This document shows positions 1 through 6,766 of a stretch of DNA of 64,000 bases, piece after piece. Source of the DNA: Marinicellulosiphila megalodicopiae. Its GTDB lineage: Bacteria > Pseudomonadota > Gammaproteobacteria > Pseudomonadales > Natronospirillaceae. The first letter of the stretch is position 1, and every line of letters starts with the position of its first letter. The stretch covers positions 1,736,001 to 1,800,000 of the forward strand of contig NZ_AP023087.1 in assembly GCF_045862395.1 (NCBI RefSeq), written 5' to 3'. A program made the position numbers and the translations under genes. Under the pieces are notes generated by a model, which did not search any database, was not told the origin of the DNA, and was given only the letters and a program-made list of their open reading frames with translations.

Positions 1-2
1 AA

Positions 3-7
3 TATGT
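3..7. repeat. Left copy of IS1380 target-site duplication
   Basis: TATGT directly abuts the left terminal repeat (8-16) and matches the 5 bp directly after the right terminal repeat at 1692-1696. This is the expected footprint of transposition. Confidence 0.85.
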
Positions 8-1691
8 CCTGAATCCAAAGCATCGATCATTTAATATCGTAAGAACAACCATATCTTTTAAAAATAATATAAACCAATTAATAAACCAAACTTTAAACCA
101 ATTTTTAAACTTATTTTATTTTTAAATCTGTGCAATCATACTATTTTAACCGCCATTGCTACACTACAAAAACAGATATACATGACCCAATCATTTTGAT
201 TAGTCACATTTCAATTCTATCTGTTTGTTTCAATTTTTTTTTGTTAATTCATTAATAATTTACGGTGCAATTTTTCGAATATAATAAAATTTACATTGTA
301 CCGACCAAATGCGAGTTTTATACGCCGACTACTTTTAATAATTCGTACCGCTACATACATCAATTCTTGAATGACTGTTTTTATTCTTCGTCTTTTCGCT
401 TTTTTTCGTTTCGGAGAATCGGGTCCTAATAATCCATTTTGACCAATCCAGCGCAAAATATTATAGGCCAACATGCTGCATCCTAACACCAATGCGTTTG
501 TGTCAAACTTTCCTGATGGCAGTCGCTCTATATCCATATCGGTTTTAAATTCACTATGAAATTGTTCCGATGTTCCATGATCACAATATAATTGAATGAT
601 TTCTTCATCACTGAGCAGTAAACTCGTCCACCAACCTTGTATTTCTATTTCAGGAATTAAAATATACTGACCAAATTTATCAATACTACGTTCAATTACT
701 TGCATGACACGTTGAATTTTATAAGTGTGGCCACGCCAAACTCGCTCTTCTTCAATGCGAAATAAGGAGACACGTTTGCCTTCTCTAGGATATGTCCATG
801 TGTTTTGTTCGTCTGCAAATTTTAGCCATTCATCTTTATTTTGTTTTCTTGGGTTCCATTTAATTAAAAAATCAACATCATTTTTTTCAGCATTATTTGC
901 GTTGTGATCAAGAATTACATCAATATTTTCGATGGCGTCATTACCACTATCAAGCCGTAAAAGTATGGGCTGATTTGTGATTTTCTGTGCTGATTTAAGT
1001 GCATCTTTAAGAAATTCAGGCGTGCCACTTTGGCAGTGTTGCTTACCTTCGCGTAGTTCAAATTTAATACAATATCCTTCCTGTCCTAAATATGCAGGCA
1101 TGGGTGCATAGCCATCATGGCCCTTATAAGTTCTGGACACGCCTTCTTTTTTACTGCCACTATTATCCATAGGTGTCACATCAACATCCAGTGGTCTGTG
1201 TCCTGTATATATGGGTGTTAATTCTGGTTTGATATTTATTAGAAAATCTAAATTTGCTTTTTCAACTATAGGTAAAAATGATTTTGCGTAAGTGTCCATG
1301 CGTTGGCGCAACGTAGATTCAGAAGGAATTTCTTGAACATCCATTGCATGAGTAAAATAATATTCACTCTCAATAGTGTTAATCGCTTCGAAGTCATTTT
1401 TGCCAATACACAATAAAGCCGTATAGATTTTAATAATGTCGGAATGTTTTGTTCCGTGACGAAGTGGTATGAGTTTATCAATGCTATTTGTTAAGTTTGT
1501 GTATTTTTTAATTGCTAGACCAATTAAAGATAGGCCACCATGACTGATTATGTCTGCATCGGATTTTTCTAGAATAAACTGTTTCATATCGCACTTATTG
1601 GGTGAGTTTTAATGCGGGGTATTTTAACAAAAAAAATACTTATATTAAGAGATTAATCTGTGAATCATGCAATTTAAGTTACGGATTCAGG
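8..1691 (-). mobile_element. IS1380-family insertion sequence, complete
   Basis: The element is bounded by perfect 9-bp terminal inverted repeats, CCTGAATCC at 8-16 and GGATTCAGG at 1683-1691. These are flanked by a 5-bp direct duplication TATGT at 3-7 and 1692-1696. Both ends and the duplication are intact, so this looks like a single, fairly recent insertion of 1684 bp carrying one transposase gene on the minus strand. Terminal repeats starting with CC and a 4-5 bp target duplication fit the IS1380 family. The insertion lies inside the 3' end of an IS110-family transposase gene. Confidence 0.9.
244..1587 (-). CDS. IS1380-family DDE transposase
   Basis: This 447-aa transposase catalyses cut-and-paste movement of the surrounding element. 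It shows the family's DDE signatures: a DVDVTPMD block near residue 134, LRLDSGND near residue 210, and the HSEFKTDMDIERLPSG block near residue 345 that carries the catalytic glutamate. The C-terminus is strongly basic (about residues 390-430). Length matches the usual 430-470 aa, with no internal stop or frameshift, so the protein is probably functional. It is the only gene between the terminal repeats at 8 and 1691. Family assignment rests on motif recognition, not a database search. Confidence 0.93.
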   Translation of the reverse strand: MKQFILEKSDADIISHGGLSLIGLAIKKYTNLTNSIDKLIPLRHGTKHSDIIKIYTALLCIGKNDFEAINTIESEYYFTHAMDVQEIPSESTLRQRMDTYAKSFLPIVEKANLDFLINIKPELTPIYTGHRPLDVDVTPMDNSGSKKEGVSRTYKGHDGYAPMPAYLGQEGYCIKFELREGKQHCQSGTPEFLKDALKSAQKITNQPILLRLDSGNDAIENIDVILDHNANNAEKNDVDFLIKWNPRKQNKDEWLKFADEQNTWTYPREGKRVSLFRIEEERVWRGHTYKIQRVMQVIERSIDKFGQYILIPEIEIQGWWTSLLLSDEEIIQLYCDHGTSEQFHSEFKTDMDIERLPSGKFDTNALVLGCSMLAYNILRWIGQNGLLGPDSPKRKKAKRRRIKTVIQELMYVAVRIIKSSRRIKLAFGRYNVNFIIFEKLHRKLLMN

Positions 1692-2663
1692 TATGTAATA
1701 ACACGCTCTTGCTAATTTATGCGCGACTGCCTTTCTAGCAATGACGGCATTCGTTTTTGCTAATTTTCTTTGATAGAATCTTTTGACTGTGTCATTAAAT
1801 CTTATTGCAAAATTGGCGGCTTCAATAAATGCCCAGCAGAGATATTTGTTGCCATTTTTTGTATTGGTTTTCGCTTTTTTCTTTCCGTTACTGTATCTGG
1901 CACCTGAAACTAATCTGCAGTATGACGCATATTGACCCACTTTATTAAATCTAGAAATATCAACCGTCTCAAGTGTGATTGTTAAACCCAATATTAATCC
2001 TATCCCGTTAATGCTGGTTATTCTGACATATCGATCGTCCAGCTTGAGTTGAGTTTTTAACTTATTTTCAATCAATTTTATCTGTTGTGTTAAGCATTGA
2101 AGAATACTTAAATTACTGATGACAGCCAGTTGTGTATTGGTGTCTTCAAAGTCTAATTCTACTTTATCGGATTTTAATTTTTTGATTTCATTATTTGTCA
2201 TTCTAAGATTAATATGTCGCTCATATAAACCTTGTATAGATAGTAAATGTTTTGTGTTTTCTTGAACAAGTTGCATTCGTTTTCTAAGTAAATCACGTTG
2301 CATTCGTTGTTGTTTTGGGTAGATATAACCAGTAGGTAAAATATCAAGTTTTAACATTCGAGCAAGCCAATTAGCATCACTATCATCATCGGCATATTTC
2401 AAACCAGAATATTGCTGGATAGCGGTTGTGTTCGCCAGGTGCATTTTAAAGCCTGCATTCATTAATCCATCAACAAGCCAGTACCAGTTATAAGTGGATT
2501 CAACGACAAGTCCGACTAGGCCATCTGAATAAGGTTGTAAAGTTGAAATCATTAAGTCGATATTATTTTTAATCTTCTTCTTAAAGATCACGGTTTCGTG
2601 TTCGTCGATGATATTGATAACACAATTATTTGAATGCAAGTCGATTCCACCATATAGTTGCAT
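1674..2663 (-). CDS. IS110-family transposase, 3' end interrupted by the IS1380 element
   Basis: This is an IS110-family RNase H-like (DEDD) transposase/recombinase: GIDLHS near residue 6, VVESTYNWYW near 53, and an acidic patch with DANWLA near 95. The C-terminal part has GIGLILGLTI and a serine-containing LVSGARYSNGKKK region. Only codons 1-324 are native. The last five residues, PESVT, and the stop codon come from the terminal repeat of the IS1380 element inserted at 1692. Relatives normally continue about 15-20 residues after the ACYY motif. Loss of this short tail may or may not inactivate the protein. Confidence 0.85.
   Translation of the reverse strand: MQLYGGIDLHSNNCVINIIDEHETVIFKKKIKNNIDLMISTLQPYSDGLVGLVVESTYNWYWLVDGLMNAGFKMHLANTTAIQQYSGLKYADDDSDANWLARMLKLDILPTGYIYPKQQRMQRDLLRKRMQLVQENTKHLLSIQGLYERHINLRMTNNEIKKLKSDKVELDFEDTNTQLAVISNLSILQCLTQQIKLIENKLKTQLKLDDRYVRITSINGIGLILGLTITLETVDISRFNKVGQYASYCRLVSGARYSNGKKKAKTNTKNGNKYLCWAFIEAANFAIRFNDTVKRFYQRKLAKTNAVIARKAVAHKLARACYYIPESVT
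1692..1696. repeat. Right copy of IS1380 target-site duplication
   Basis: TATGT directly follows the right terminal repeat (1683-1691) and matches 3-7. Removing 8-1696 would rejoin the IS110 transposase frame to sequence lying left of the window. Confidence 0.85.
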
Positions 2664-2747
2664 GTTAAGCCCCTTTGTTTTTCGTTAAATTAATGTATTT
2701 GCACACTTATTATAACGAAGCTACTTAGGGGCTTTTCTATATGATTA
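2664..2747 (-). other. IS110 non-coding flank, possible bridge-RNA region
   Basis: The short non-coding stretch upstream of the transposase contains an 8-bp inverted repeat, AAGCCCCT (2667-2674) and AGGGGCTT (2727-2734). IS110-group elements are known to encode a guide (bridge) RNA in the non-coding end next to the transposase start. Whether this stretch encodes one is inference from position and the inverted repeat only. It is shorter than the usual RNA-coding flank. Confidence 0.25.
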
Positions 2748-2789
2748 TCACTTCTGGGTTTGCTAAAGTGGATGTCACTTCTGGGTTTG
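2748..2789. repeat. Two copies of the GTGTCACTTCTG dispersed repeat
   Basis: TCACTTCTGGGTTTG occurs at 2748-2762 and again at 2775-2789, 27 bp apart. The second copy has the fuller form with AAAGTGGATG in front. Both belong to the same repeat family as copies at 3746, 4000, 4041 and 4104. Confidence 0.75.
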
Positions 2790-3002
2790 ATTTAAACTTG
2801 AAAAAGACGGGTATTTGATACTAAGTGATGAGAGTTAGTCAAAAGCGTTATTTTAGATGTAATTATTAGCAAAAGTAGGTGTTATTTATGGGTTACATTG
2901 ATGTTTAATTCTATAAGAGGCTAATATTGACCTGATTGGTTTTACAAAATATGTAAGATTAAGGTTGGTGGAAATGTAAATCGGAATTATAAAAAGGTAA
3001 AT
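2748..3002. other. Intergenic stretch with two repeat copies, otherwise no gene seen
   Basis: Together with 2664-2747 this makes a gene-free gap of 339 bp. The left part holds two copies of a 15-bp sequence TCACTTCTGGGTTTG (2748-2762 and 2775-2789). The rest is AT-rich and probably carries the promoter and leader of the lipoprotein gene at 3003. I see no convincing open reading frame here. Confidence 0.5.
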
Positions 3003-3737
3003 ATGAAAATAATAATGATACTAAATTGTATGTTGCTATTAGGTTGTCAGCAATTAATCACTAAGCAAGAGCTTGTGCCTCAAAGAGAAAATACTCTGGT
3101 TTTGTCAGATGAAAATACGAAATTGATTGCATCTATAAGTAGCGGAATAGTAGGGTTGAATCTCAGTTTAAAAGATATATACATTGCAAAGGATGAAAGT
3201 AAGTACAGTAAATTAATAAAATTTCGTTGTACAGATAATGTTTCAGAAACACGTTCAAATAAAACATTTGAAATAGTTGTATCCGAAAATAACGAATATT
3301 TAGGTAGCTTTCAATGGAATCGATGTTTAATAAATTCAATAGCTGGGAATTTAGGTTCCATATATTTTAAAGGGCTGGGTCTAATTGAAATTTATGAAAG
3401 TAATGAATATGAAAATGGTATGAATGCAATTAGAGATGTTTTAGATTTAAATGCTAAAAACATTAGTATAGGACGCGAGTTTGGTTCACAGGCCATTGTA
3501 TTGACGAAACTTGAAGTTGAATATGTGCATAGTGGTAAAAGTAAGCTTTCTTTTAAGGCTGAAGGTTATTTGAAGGATGATATTAATCAAAGGTTTGAAT
3601 TGAAAACAAAAATGCCATTTTTTATTAATTCATTAGGTGTAATTGTTGAGCAAGGTGAAATTTTGTTAATTGGTAAAGATCAAAAGTATATTTTATTTAA
3701 TTATGATTCAGGTGGTAATGTGAGTTTATTTAAATAA
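3003..3737 (+). CDS. Putative lipoprotein of unknown function
   Basis: This is a 244-aa protein with a short lipoprotein signal: a hydrophobic stretch at residues 4-13 followed by a lipobox LLGC with the lipidated cysteine at 15. After cleavage Gln-Gln follows, which would favour outer-membrane sorting by the usual +2 rule. The rest is soluble, with no recognisable domain and two further cysteines in the middle (within FRCTDN and WNRCLI) that could pair. The start ATG follows an AAAAAGG-type ribosome site. It lies between repeat copies in an accessory patch, and its strongly AT-rich codon use fits a transferred gene. I do not recognise the family. Confidence 0.65.
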   Translation: MKIIMILNCMLLLGCQQLITKQELVPQRENTLVLSDENTKLIASISSGIVGLNLSLKDIYIAKDESKYSKLIKFRCTDNVSETRSNKTFEIVVSENNEYLGSFQWNRCLINSIAGNLGSIYFKGLGLIEIYESNEYENGMNAIRDVLDLNAKNISIGREFGSQAIVLTKLEVEYVHSGKSKLSFKAEGYLKDDINQRFELKTKMPFFINSLGVIVEQGEILLIGKDQKYILFNYDSGGNVSLFK

Positions 3738-3745
3738 TTATCCCT

Positions 3746-3765
3746 CAAAAATGGGTGTCACTTCT
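3746..3765. repeat. Dispersed 20-bp repeat, copy 3
   Basis: TCAAAAATGGGTGTCACTTC matches the family consensus with small changes. Its left flank TTTAAATAATTAT is shared with the copy at 4041, so the repeated unit there is about 37 bp rather than 20. Confidence 0.75.
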
Positions 3766-3999
3766 AGATGTTATATATAGCTTGTATTTAGTGAGTGTCT
3801 AGTTGACAGATATTTGCTAAGGTACTGTGTAGTAATCGATCGATTCCTTGTGCGTAAGTGGTGCTCATTATAGGGTACTGATAAAATTTAAAATAAATCT
3901 GGACTGATATACATGTTTTTTAAAAAAGGGAAAATACTTAATTCACTTCAATACAATATTGATAAAAATATTGACGAAACTCTGTATAAGAATAATGTA

Positions 4000-4020
4000 C
4001 AAAAGTGGGTGTCACTTCTG
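4000..4020. repeat. Dispersed 20-bp repeat, copy 4
   Basis: The copy reads AAAAGTGGGTGTCACTTCTG, preceded by AATGTAC. The core AAGTG-GGTGT-CACTT is an imperfect hairpin with perfect 5-bp arms. The same AATGTAC prefix occurs on the copy at 4104. Confidence 0.8.
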
Positions 4021-4040
4021 GTCCGTTTAAATAATTATAC

Positions 4041-4062
4041 CTAAAAGTGGGTGTCACTTCTG
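4041..4062. repeat. Dispersed 20-bp repeat, copy 5
   Basis: This copy is AAAAGTGGGTGTCACTTCTG preceded by TTTAAATAATTATACCT. The prefix closely matches the one in front of the copy at 3746. Confidence 0.8.
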
Positions 4063-4103
4063 AGTTTTCTTTTCTTGAGCCTATTTTCTGGATGTACCAA
4101 TGT

Positions 4104-4125
4104 ACAAAAGTGGGTGTCATTTCTG
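4104..4125. repeat. Dispersed 20-bp repeat, copy 6
   Basis: This copy reads AAAAGTGGGTGTCATTTCTG, one base different from consensus, preceded by AATGTAC as in the copy at 4000. It is the last member of the family before the next gene. Confidence 0.78.
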
Positions 4126-4213
4126 ATTTACATGATTCTAATCAGCTTATATTTTTTGAATAAAACCTAAGCCTTTTTTCTATATTTGGCCGATGGTTAT
4201 TCTGATACCTCTC

Positions 4214-4242
4214 TTTGCGAAGCAAATTTCGCCTTAGCGAAA
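4214..4242. repeat. Two adjacent perfect hairpins
   Basis: TTTGC-GAA-GCAAA (4214-4226) is directly followed by TTTCGC-CTTA-GCGAAA (4227-4242). Both arms are perfect and the two units abut without spacing. There is no T-run afterwards, so this is not a standard terminator. It could be a remnant of a mobile-element end or a protein-binding site. Confidence 0.5.
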
Positions 4243-4418
4243 CCCTTGGGGCGGGTAGTTCACTTTTTTCTGATTTTCCTGGCACTTCATACAAAAAAGT
4301 TTATAAAAATTTTGAAATAAAATATATTTACCTGTCTATCTTTTAGTATCTGATGATTGATATTTGTTAAAGTGATCGGTACTATTAATACTCAATTTTT
4401 AATTTATGGATTTATTAA

Positions 4419-4739
4419 ATGGGTATTAATGAAAGAGAAAACATATTAGCAGTTATTAATTTTTTTTGGGGAAATGGAATGACTACTTCCTCTGCGATAA
4501 ATGATAATGTAGCTCTAGTAGTATATAAGGCATTAAAAGAAGCAGGAATTTGTTCGGATTCTATGGATCTTGTTCCTAGACCTGCATCAGGAATCCCTTC
4601 TACAAAATGGGTTGTTAAACAAGTCGCTAAAGCTGGTAAAAGAGTGTTAGATGGAGATCCTTCTGTTTATAATTCGTGTAAAAATCAAGTGGCAGCTTTG
4701 TATGGGACAGAGCTTCGAATGGCGCTATCAGGGTTGTAA
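4419..4739 (+). CDS. Small hypothetical protein, 106 aa
   Basis: This is a soluble 106-aa protein without a signal peptide or membrane segment. The middle, about residues 20-75, looks like a compact helical domain with the conserved-looking stretch LVPRPASGIPSTKW. I do not recognise the family. The ATG at 4419 has no clear ribosome site. An in-frame ATG at 4479 follows GGGGA at about 8 bp and could be the true start, giving 86 aa. Its stop is 3 bp before the next gene at 4742, so the two are probably cotranscribed. Confidence 0.5.
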   Translation: MGINERENILAVINFFWGNGMTTSSAINDNVALVVYKALKEAGICSDSMDLVPRPASGIPSTKWVVKQVAKAGKRVLDGDPSVYNSCKNQVAALYGTELRMALSGL

Positions 4740-4741
4740 TT

Positions 4742-5266
4742 ATGAAAAAGCTCCTTTATGTTTTAATTTTTGCATTAATTTTAATTTCAGCAATTTGTGC
4801 AAATCTATTCCTTAATCAAAATTCCGAATCAAGAGTGGATGTTCACTACTTGGGGATGAATTTCAGTGTTCCAAGCAATCATATGTTAATTGGATTGATT
4901 CAAGGAGGGAATGATTTATTGGTTTTAAAGTATGGAGATGAACTTAGTAAGCAATACATTGGGTTTACCAATGAGTCTAAACCTTCAGGCATTGATTACC
5001 AATGTGAGTTACAAGAATTTTATCATGATGTTTTTACAGAAGCTGTAAATTCAAATTGTAATGCAGAGGAAATGGGCGCTTTTAAGAAAGTGTTTTTATC
5101 AAATAATGAATTTGGTCAATGGAAAAATAATGATTTTATTTCATATTATATTTCTGGTGATAAAGGTGTGTTCTTATTTGTTATACTTAAGGAAAAAGTA
5201 ATTCGAATTAATTCAGATTATCTTGCTTTGCAAGAACTTAAAGAAATCGTTCTGCAACATCTATGA
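4742..5266 (+). CDS. Hypothetical membrane-anchored or exported protein
   Basis: The 174-aa product has a basic start (MKK) and one hydrophobic segment at about residues 4-24, then a soluble domain expected in the periplasm. It contains cysteines in DYQCELQ and SNCNAEE that could form a disulfide. No family is recognised. It starts 3 bp after the preceding 106-aa gene and is followed by a strong terminator at 5301, so the two form a small two-gene unit. Confidence 0.5.
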   Translation: MKKLLYVLIFALILISAICANLFLNQNSESRVDVHYLGMNFSVPSNHMLIGLIQGGNDLLVLKYGDELSKQYIGFTNESKPSGIDYQCELQEFYHDVFTEAVNSNCNAEEMGAFKKVFLSNNEFGQWKNNDFISYYISGDKGVFLFVILKEKVIRINSDYLALQELKEIVLQHL

Positions 5267-5300
5267 ATATAAGTGAATTGGAATAAATTTCCACTCAACG

Positions 5301-5328
5301 ATCCCGCACCTTGATGCGGGATTTTTTT
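5301..5328 (+). terminator. Rho-independent terminator after the 174-aa gene
   Basis: A perfect 8-bp stem ATCCCGCA/TGCGGGAT with a 6-nt loop is followed by a run of seven T. It ends the two-gene unit 4419-5266. Confidence 0.9.
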
Positions 5329-5575
5329 AGCAATCAAATTTATGAAACTATTTCTTCTTGCAATCGCCTCTCTAAATTAAATTGTTTAAATTTATGATTT
5401 TCAAGTAAATACTTTAGTCGTTTACTTCGAGGTATGAGCCTATCCAGTTTATCCGAAAAAATATCTAGAAATACAGGATGAAAAACAACAGCCACAATCG
5501 TGGATGTTTGTAATCAATGGAGGCTTGCGAGTAAATTGAAAGTTGAATTTAATGGATAGAAATTTATTATCAATA
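5329..5575. other. Intergenic remnant, no intact gene
   Basis: With the flanking terminators this makes a gene-free gap of about 370 bp. Short open stretches look faintly protein-like: on the plus strand about 33 codons ending at the stop near 5539, and on the minus strand about 60 codons ending at 5341. Neither has a start codon with a ribosome site. They may be remnants of decayed genes, but nothing can be supported. Confidence 0.3.
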
Positions 5576-5608
5576 AAAACCGAATTAAACAACAATTAAT
5601 TCGGTTTT
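5576..5608. terminator. Bidirectional terminator downstream of metF
   Basis: A perfect 13-bp stem AAAACCGAATTAA/TTAATTCGGTTTT has a 7-nt loop and T-runs on both strands. It ends the leftward metF transcript and any rightward read-through. Confidence 0.85.
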
Positions 5609-5640
5609 TTCTATAAGGAAAAATTATCAACAACAAGCAA

Positions 5641-6483
5641 CTAAACACTAATCCCCAAATTCTTACAAATCTGTAAGTTAGGCTCAACCGAGTTCATAGA
5701 ATAAAAATGCAACCCAGGCGCGCCACCTTTAATAAGTGTCTCACTCAACCGAGTAACAATCTCAACACCCAACTTTTGAGCACTATCCGCATCATTTTCA
5801 TAAGCCTCAAACTGCTTAGACATCCATATTGGAATATCCGCACCACATGACTTTGAGAATCTAGCTAGATTTTTAAAGTTTGTGATTGGCATGATTCCGG
5901 GAATGATATCAATCTCTACGCCTTGTGCGTGTACTTTGTCTCTAAAATTAAAATACGCATCGGCATTAAAAAAGTATTGCGTGATGGCACTGTCTGCGCC
6001 CGCTTTTACTTTTGTCACAAAGTTGTTGATGTCTTGGTTGTAGTTGTCTGCCTGTGGGTGCATTTCAGGATAGGCTGCGACTTCTAGGTGAAACTGGTCG
6101 TTGTAGTTTTCTTTTATGAAGGTTACTAAGTCACTTGCGTAATCAAATTCGCCTGCGGTTGAGTCCATGCCTTCTGGTAGGTCTCCGCGTAGGGTGACGA
6201 TTCGGTTGATGCCGTTGTCTTTGTATAAATCTAACAACTTAGTTAAGTCTTTTTTGCTGTTGCCGATGCATGTTAAATGCGGGGCAGTGGCAATGCCTTT
6301 TTTGTGAAAATCCAAAACCGTGTTAATAGTACGTTCTTGCGTGGTGCCGCCTGCGCCGTATGTCACACTAAAAAAGTCAGGATTTAATTTACTTAGCTCG
6401 GCATGTACGCCTTGAAGTTTTGTGTGTCCTGCGTCAGTTTTTGCGGGAAAAAACTCAAAACTGAATTGGTTTACTTTGTTCAT
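5641..6483 (-). CDS. metF: 5,10-methylenetetrahydrofolate reductase
   Basis: MetF reduces 5,10-methylene-THF to 5-methyl-THF with FAD, supplying the methyl group for methionine synthesis from homocysteine in the cytoplasm. Family signatures are visible: FEFFP at the start, FSVTYGAGGTTQERT, PHLTCIG, TLRGDLP and an AAYPEMHPQA block. The length of about 280-285 aa is normal. The likely start is the ATG at 6483; an in-frame GTG at 6498 adds five residues but has no ribosome site. It lies downstream of ahcY on the same strand, separated by a terminator, and a palindrome at 6535-6556 may control it. It belongs with metK and ahcY in the SAM cycle. Confidence 0.96.
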   Translation of the reverse strand: MNKVNQFSFEFFPAKTDAGHTKLQGVHAELSKLNPDFFSVTYGAGGTTQERTINTVLDFHKKGIATAPHLTCIGNSKKDLTKLLDLYKDNGINRIVTLRGDLPEGMDSTAGEFDYASDLVTFIKENYNDQFHLEVAAYPEMHPQADNYNQDINNFVTKVKAGADSAITQYFFNADAYFNFRDKVHAQGVEIDIIPGIMPITNFKNLARFSKSCGADIPIWMSKQFEAYENDADSAQKLGVEIVTRLSETLIKGGAPGLHFYSMNSVEPNLQICKNLGISV

Positions 6484-6534
6484 TTTATTCACTTTCACAT
6501 TTATTTATCATTTTCGAGGCGAAAAAATAGAGTG

Positions 6535-6556
6535 CTGTTTAATCATCGTTAAACAG
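6535..6556. promoter_or_regulatory. Palindrome upstream of metF, possible operator
   Basis: CTGTTTAA (6535-6542) and TTAAACAG (6549-6556) form a perfect inverted repeat with a 6-bp spacer, about 50 bp upstream of the metF start. Position and symmetry suggest an operator. It differs in sequence from the palindrome upstream of sahR, so a different regulator would have to bind it. Confidence 0.35.
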
Positions 6557-6593
6557 AAAATGATAAGTTTTTAAATTGAGTTAAGCAGAAGAT

Positions 6594-6623
6594 AAAACTT
6601 AGCGGCTGAAACCGCTAAGTTTT
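6594..6623 (-). terminator. Terminator after ahcY
   Basis: A 12-bp perfect stem AAAACTTAGCGG/CCGCTAAGTTTT with a 6-nt loop lies between ahcY and metF. It gives a U-run on the leftward transcript, suggesting metF has its own promoter. Confidence 0.85.
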
Positions 6624-6766
6624 TGGAATCCTTTATATAAAGAATTCCATTTGGAATAGAGTATATTTTTTAAGTTCGAGGCATAAAATGTGAGCTTACC
6701 CATTTCTTAAAAAAGAGTTAAGTGATCATTTTAAAACGAAGAAATTAGAAAATATAATCGTTCCAA

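Larger units (their letters stand above)
1692..2747 (-). mobile_element. IS110-family element, interrupted; right boundary inferred
   Basis: The native part of the transposase gene starts at 1692, and the upstream non-coding flank runs to about 2747. There a copy of the local GTGTCACTTCTG repeat begins abruptly with only its right half. That truncation suggests the element's right end lies near 2746-2748, inside a repeat copy. IS110 elements have no long terminal inverted repeats or target duplications, so the boundary is inference. The left end is outside the window. Confidence 0.4.
3738..4418. other. Gene-free 680-bp stretch with four repeats and two hairpins
   Basis: No credible gene is seen. 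The stretch holds four copies of the AAAAGTGGGTGTCACTTCTG repeat (3746, 4000, 4041, 4104) and two back-to-back perfect hairpins at 4214-4242. A minus-strand open frame at 3938-4120 consists largely of repeat copies read as protein and is not considered real. The rest is AT-rich without recognisable structure. Confidence 0.5.

Noticed and set aside
3938..4120. Minus-strand open frame of 60 codons
   Set aside because: It is made largely of three copies of the local 20-bp repeat read as EVTPTF; no ribosome site and no independent protein character.
2746..4125. CRISPR array
   Set aside because: The copies are irregularly spaced (27 bp to almost 1 kb), vary in length, and there are no cas genes.
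5329..5575. Small genes on either strand
   Set aside because: Short open stretches look partly protein-like but lack a start codon with a ribosome site; at most decayed remnants.
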